Of a stretch of 64,000 nucleotides of DNA, positions 61,128 to 64,000 are shown piece by piece; position 1 is the stretch's first letter, and each line of letters starts with the position of its first letter. A model generated the notes under the pieces. That model did no database searches. It saw only the letters and a list, made by a program, of their open reading frames with translations, and was not told the DNA's origin. The stretch is taken from contig NZ_AOLG01000047.1 of assembly GCF_000336815.1 (NCBI RefSeq), positions 18,676 to 82,675 of the forward strand, written 5' to 3'. The DNA comes from Haloferax prahovense DSM 18310 (GTDB lineage: Archaea > Halobacteriota > Halobacteria > Halobacteriales > Haloferacaceae). A program made the position numbers and the translations under genes.

Positions 61128-62009
61128 TCAGTCACCCCCCGCGGCCGCGGCGTCGCCGGCGTCGTCGCCGACCGCCGACTGCATCGCGCCCAGTACGTCC
61201 TGCATGGCTCCCGTATCCTCCGGGTCGACCATCGTCGCCTCCCGCTCCGCCGGGGCCTTCGGAATCGGGTCGACCGACGAGACGATGGTCGGCGAGCCGT
61301 CGAGGCCGATGTAGTCCGGGTCGACGTTGATGTCGGCGTGGTCCCGCACCGTCAGGTGCTCCTCGTAGTTCTCGGCGCGTGCTCGGGTCTCCTCGCGCAG
61401 GTCCTTCAGCGTCAGGCGCTCGCCCGCCGTCCGATACGACGGCTCGAACTCGGGGTCCGCGACGACGAACGCCGGAAGCTCCGTCTCGACGGTCTCTATC
61501 TCCTCGATATCGCCTTCGACCAGCCGCTTGGCGCGCAGCGTCCCCTCCGCTTCGTCGATGTCGAGGGAGATGACGTGCGTGACGAGCGGCATGTCGAGAC
61601 ACCAGTTCGTCTGCGGGCCGGTGTGGCCCGTCTCCCCATCTGCGGTCTTGAACCCGGCGAACACCACGTCCGGCTCGCCGAGCGTCTCGATGCCCGCGCT
61701 GAGCGTGATGGCCGTCGCCCACGTGTCGGCGGCCGCCATCTCGCGGTCCGAGACGAGGTGGAGGTCGTCGGCGTACACCGTCTCCATCGCCTCGCGTAAC
61801 ACCTCCTTGTACCCCGGCGGCCCCATGCTCATTACGCTCACTCGCCCGCCGTGTCGAATCCGCGTCTGGAGCGCCGCCTCCAGCGCGAAGCGGTCGTTCG
61901 GATTCATCACTGTGGGCGTCTTCCCCCGTTCGAGGTGCCCGTCCTCGTCGAACGATACCTGGCCCTCCCGGAAGTCGGGCACGCCTTTTGTAAGTACCAC
62001 CATGTGCAT
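61128..62009 (-). CDS. etfB: Electron transfer flavoprotein beta subunit
   Basis: A 293-residue EtfB that pairs with EtfA and binds FAD or AMP at the interface. It has VVLTKGVPDFREGQVSFDEDG, NPNDRFALEAAL, SMGPPGYKEVLREAM, and DVVFAGFKTADGETGHTGPQ, followed by MPLVTHVISLD. Three in-frame ATGs lie close together (62018, 62009, 62003); 62009 is chosen because a GGAGAG stretch lies about 8-14 nt upstream, but 62003 would also fit the conserved MVVLTKG. An AT-rich box sits near 62040-62055. Confidence 0.9.
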   Translation of the reverse strand: MHMVVLTKGVPDFREGQVSFDEDGHLERGKTPTVMNPNDRFALEAALQTRIRHGGRVSVMSMGPPGYKEVLREAMETVYADDLHLVSDREMAAADTWATAITLSAGIETLGEPDVVFAGFKTADGETGHTGPQTNWCLDMPLVTHVISLDIDEAEGTLRAKRLVEGDIEEIETVETELPAFVVADPEFEPSYRTAGERLTLKDLREETRARAENYEEHLTVRDHADINVDPDYIGLDGSPTIVSSVDPIPKAPAEREATMVDPEDTGAMQDVLGAMQSAVGDDAGDAAAAGGD

Positions 62010-62139
62010 TGAGAACACTCTCCAGTTAATGCTAGCTCATATTCATAATAATCTTTTGTACTAGGTGACCGGAATGTCCGCGCCGCGTATCGACGTCGCT
62101 GTCGGCGGTGTCGCCCGCAAAAAATCGGGGTTTCTTCCC

Positions 62140-62547
<408 letters not shown>

Positions 62548-62638
62548 TTAGAACCCGGTCACACCCGCCGTCCTTCCGCCGCGGCCTCGACGCGCCCACT
62601 CGGTGGGGTGAATAGCCCCCGGCCCGAACCACCCCGGT

Positions 62639-63118
62639 ATGGACGTGTTCCTCTGGGTCGCGCTCGCCCTCTTGGTCCTCGGCGTCGTCGGGAGCGTGCT
62701 TCCGCTCCTCCCCGGCGCGCTCCTCTCCGTGCTCGGCGTGGTCGTCTACTGGGTATCGACCGGCTTTTCGGACCCCGGGCCCATCGCGTTCGTCGGTCTC
62801 ACCCTCGTCGGCCTCGTCGCGCTCGTCACCGACTACGCGGGCGGGATGGTCGCCGCGCGGTTCGGCGGCGCGTCGACCCGAACGTCGATTGTCGCCGGAG
62901 TCGCCGGCTTCCTGCTCATGTTCCTCATCGGCCCGCTCGGCATCTTCGTCGGCGTCGCTGGCACGGTCTTCGCCCTCGAATACCTCGAACACCAAGACGC
63001 GGAAGAGAGCGGTCGGCGAGCCCTCGTCGCCACGGTCGGCGTCCTCGCCACAGCGGCGGTGCAGGCGCTGTTGACCTTCTCGATGCTCGTCGGCTTCGTC
63101 CTCGTCGTGGTGCTCTAA
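62639..63118 (+). CDS. DUF456-family membrane protein
   Basis: A 159-residue membrane protein with four or five hydrophobic segments (about 3-20, 25-42, 48-66, 82-106 and 128-157). The start VLGVVGSVLPLLPGALLSVLG, the DYAGGMVAARFGGAS loop and the GPLGIFVGVAGTVFALEYLEH segment (in part) are characteristic of DUF456. Function is unknown. It is divergent from the ferredoxin gene. Confidence 0.85.
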   Translation: MDVFLWVALALLVLGVVGSVLPLLPGALLSVLGVVVYWVSTGFSDPGPIAFVGLTLVGLVALVTDYAGGMVAARFGGASTRTSIVAGVAGFLLMFLIGPLGIFVGVAGTVFALEYLEHQDAEESGRRALVATVGVLATAAVQALLTFSMLVGFVLVVVL

Positions 63119-63146
63119 CGCCGGCCGACTTCGCTTCGCTCCCGAG

Positions 63147-63806
63147 TTACCGCTCGTCTCGACGCCGAATCAGTCCCGTCTCCGCGTCGGCGACGACCCG
63201 AGCGGGCGCGCCGTCGGCGTCCACGCGCAGCGGCATGACGTACAAGTCGAACGTCCGGTCGGTCGGCAGCGCGTCCAACCCGCGGAGGTTCTCGACGACG
63301 AGCAGTCCCGCCCCGAGAATCGCATGGTGCGCCGGGACGCCGTCGCCGCCGGTCGGGTCCGGGCTGAGCGCGTCGATGCCGACAGAGAGCCCCCGTTCTG
63401 CGCAGCCCCGAGCCGTCTCGGGCGCGAGCGCCGGGTGGTCGGGCATACGCTCCGTACCCCACTCGTCCTCCCAGCCGGTTCGGAACACGAGGAAGTCCAC
63501 GCGCGGTTCGAGGTGTTCCGGAATCGCGTCCGGCCCGATTCGACCGCGGGGGCCCGCGTCTCGGCAGTCGGCGACCCGAGCGGTGAACCGGAGTTCCTCG
63601 ACCGGGAAGTCGTCGAGGGTCGCGCCGTCCGGTTCGGTGTGTGCGGGCGCGTCGACGTGCGTTCCGGCGTGAGTCCCGAGTTCGAGCCGCGAGACGCGGT
63701 AGCCGTCGGCCTCGAAGTCGGCGTGCGACTCGACTGCGACGGGCGGGTCGCCGGGGTACGTCGGCATCCCGGTCTCGACGCGTCGGGTGAGGTCGAGGAG
63801 GGTCAT
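63147..63806 (-). CDS. Cyclase-family metal-dependent hydrolase (kynurenine formamidase-like)
   Basis: A 219-residue enzyme of the cyclase family (PF04199). The metal motif is His46-A-G-T-His50-V-Asp52 followed by APAH (His56). The N-terminus LLDLTRRVETGMPTYPGDPP and the later GIDALSPDP and VPAHHAILGAGLLVVENL (in part) are typical. Members hydrolyse formylkynurenine, isatin or other amides; no tryptophan-degradation neighbour is present, so the substrate is open. It converges with DUF456, with 28 bp between them. Confidence 0.85.
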   Translation of the reverse strand: MTLLDLTRRVETGMPTYPGDPPVAVESHADFEADGYRVSRLELGTHAGTHVDAPAHTEPDGATLDDFPVEELRFTARVADCRDAGPRGRIGPDAIPEHLEPRVDFLVFRTGWEDEWGTERMPDHPALAPETARGCAERGLSVGIDALSPDPTGGDGVPAHHAILGAGLLVVENLRGLDALPTDRTFDLYVMPLRVDADGAPARVVADAETGLIRRRDER

Positions 63807-63872
63807 ACCGCCCCTTAGGCGGGGGTGGGTAAAACGAGTGTTCGTGTCGAGAGCGACTGTCCGTCGCTCAGT

Positions 63873-64000
63873 TCACTTGTGCGCGAAGTAGACGACAGTC
63901 TCGTCGTCGCCGCGGTCGTCCACGCGGACGAAGCCGACGCGCTCGAACTGGACGAGTTCGTCCGCCGGTACGTCGCCGAAGTCGGGTTCAGCGACGCCCG
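63873..64000 (-). CDS. gltX: Glutamyl-tRNA synthetase, C-terminal end (partial)
   Basis: Only the last 42 residues are in the window, reading toward a TGA at 63873. The segment PADELVQFERVGFVRVDD, then ETVVYFAHK, matches the beta-barrel anticodon-binding end of archaeal glutamyl-tRNA synthetase. The enzyme charges tRNA-Glu and, in archaea without GlnRS, also tRNA-Gln for later amidation. The rest of the gene lies beyond the right edge of the window. Confidence 0.75.
   Translation of the reverse strand, partial: GVAEPDFGDVPADELVQFERVGFVRVDDRGDDETVVYFAHK

Overview
The window is chromosomal DNA of a halophilic archaeon, almost certainly a Haloferax species. It is GC-rich and its proteins are strongly acidic. 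Many genes have a TATA-like box about 25-30 bp before the start codon, as expected for leaderless mRNAs. Ribosomal and RNA polymerase genes follow archaeal order. A 59-residue four-CPxCG zinc protein (42372-42551) matches, from memory, HVO_2753 of Haloferax volcanii. No integrase, transposase, CRISPR array or replication origin was recognised; this looks like conserved core chromosome.

Layout. 1-3.3 kb: the end of a branched-chain amino acid-type ABC ATPase gene, facing a lipoprotein gene and a substrate-binding protein whose two lobes are in swapped order. 3.5-10.2 kb: uridine kinase, an HTH-GNAT protein, tRNA-Ser(UGA) with tandem partial copies of its 3' end, a UDG-fold protein, an Mrp-type Fe-S carrier and MoaA. 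10.3-17.3 kb: a two-domain universal stress protein, a probable export operon (COG1361-type surface protein, MMPL transporter, zinc-ribbon membrane protein, TetR regulator) and a thioredoxin. 17.4-23.6 kb: the translation/transcription supercluster tRNA-Ser(GCU)-rps13-rps4-rps11-rpoD-tRNA-Leu(CAG)-rpl18e-rpl13-rps9-rpoN-rpoK-eno-rps2.

23.7-37.9 kb: a rhodanese/metallo-beta-lactamase fusion, a glyoxalase-like protein, a DUF2342 metalloprotein, a candidate structured RNA, a Dna2-like nuclease-helicase convergent with Lhr, an RNase Z-like hydrolase, mevalonate kinase with isopentenyl phosphate kinase (the archaeal mevalonate route), and an M42 peptidase. 38.0-40.8 kb: rpl11, then rpl1-rpl10-rpl12 behind a structured leader. 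41.0-48.6 kb: a TctA-like permease, zinc microprotein with aEF-1beta, cystathionine gamma-synthase, and rpl21e-rpoF-DUF655-ksgA-mscS-hemK.

48.6-50.7 kb: methionine synthase as two genes. 52.2-53.5 kb: rpl7ae-rps28e-rpl24e-ndk. 53.8-56.3 kb: tmcA and a small Cys protein. 56.4-62.5 kb: a second HTH-GNAT paralogue, then an electron-transfer operon (ferredoxin, etfB, etfA, fused fixC-fixX, a small protein). The window ends in a DUF456 membrane protein, a cyclase-family enzyme and the 3' end of glutamyl-tRNA synthetase.

The strongest unusual signals are the circularly permuted substrate-binding protein, the candidate noncoding RNA near 26.9 kb, and several proteins that keep a metal-binding fold but have lost metal ligands: the first MetE half, L24e and the zinc-type ferredoxin. 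Starts were chosen by TATA spacing, overlaps with neighbours and conserved N-termini. Family assignments rest on recognised motifs; no database search was run.
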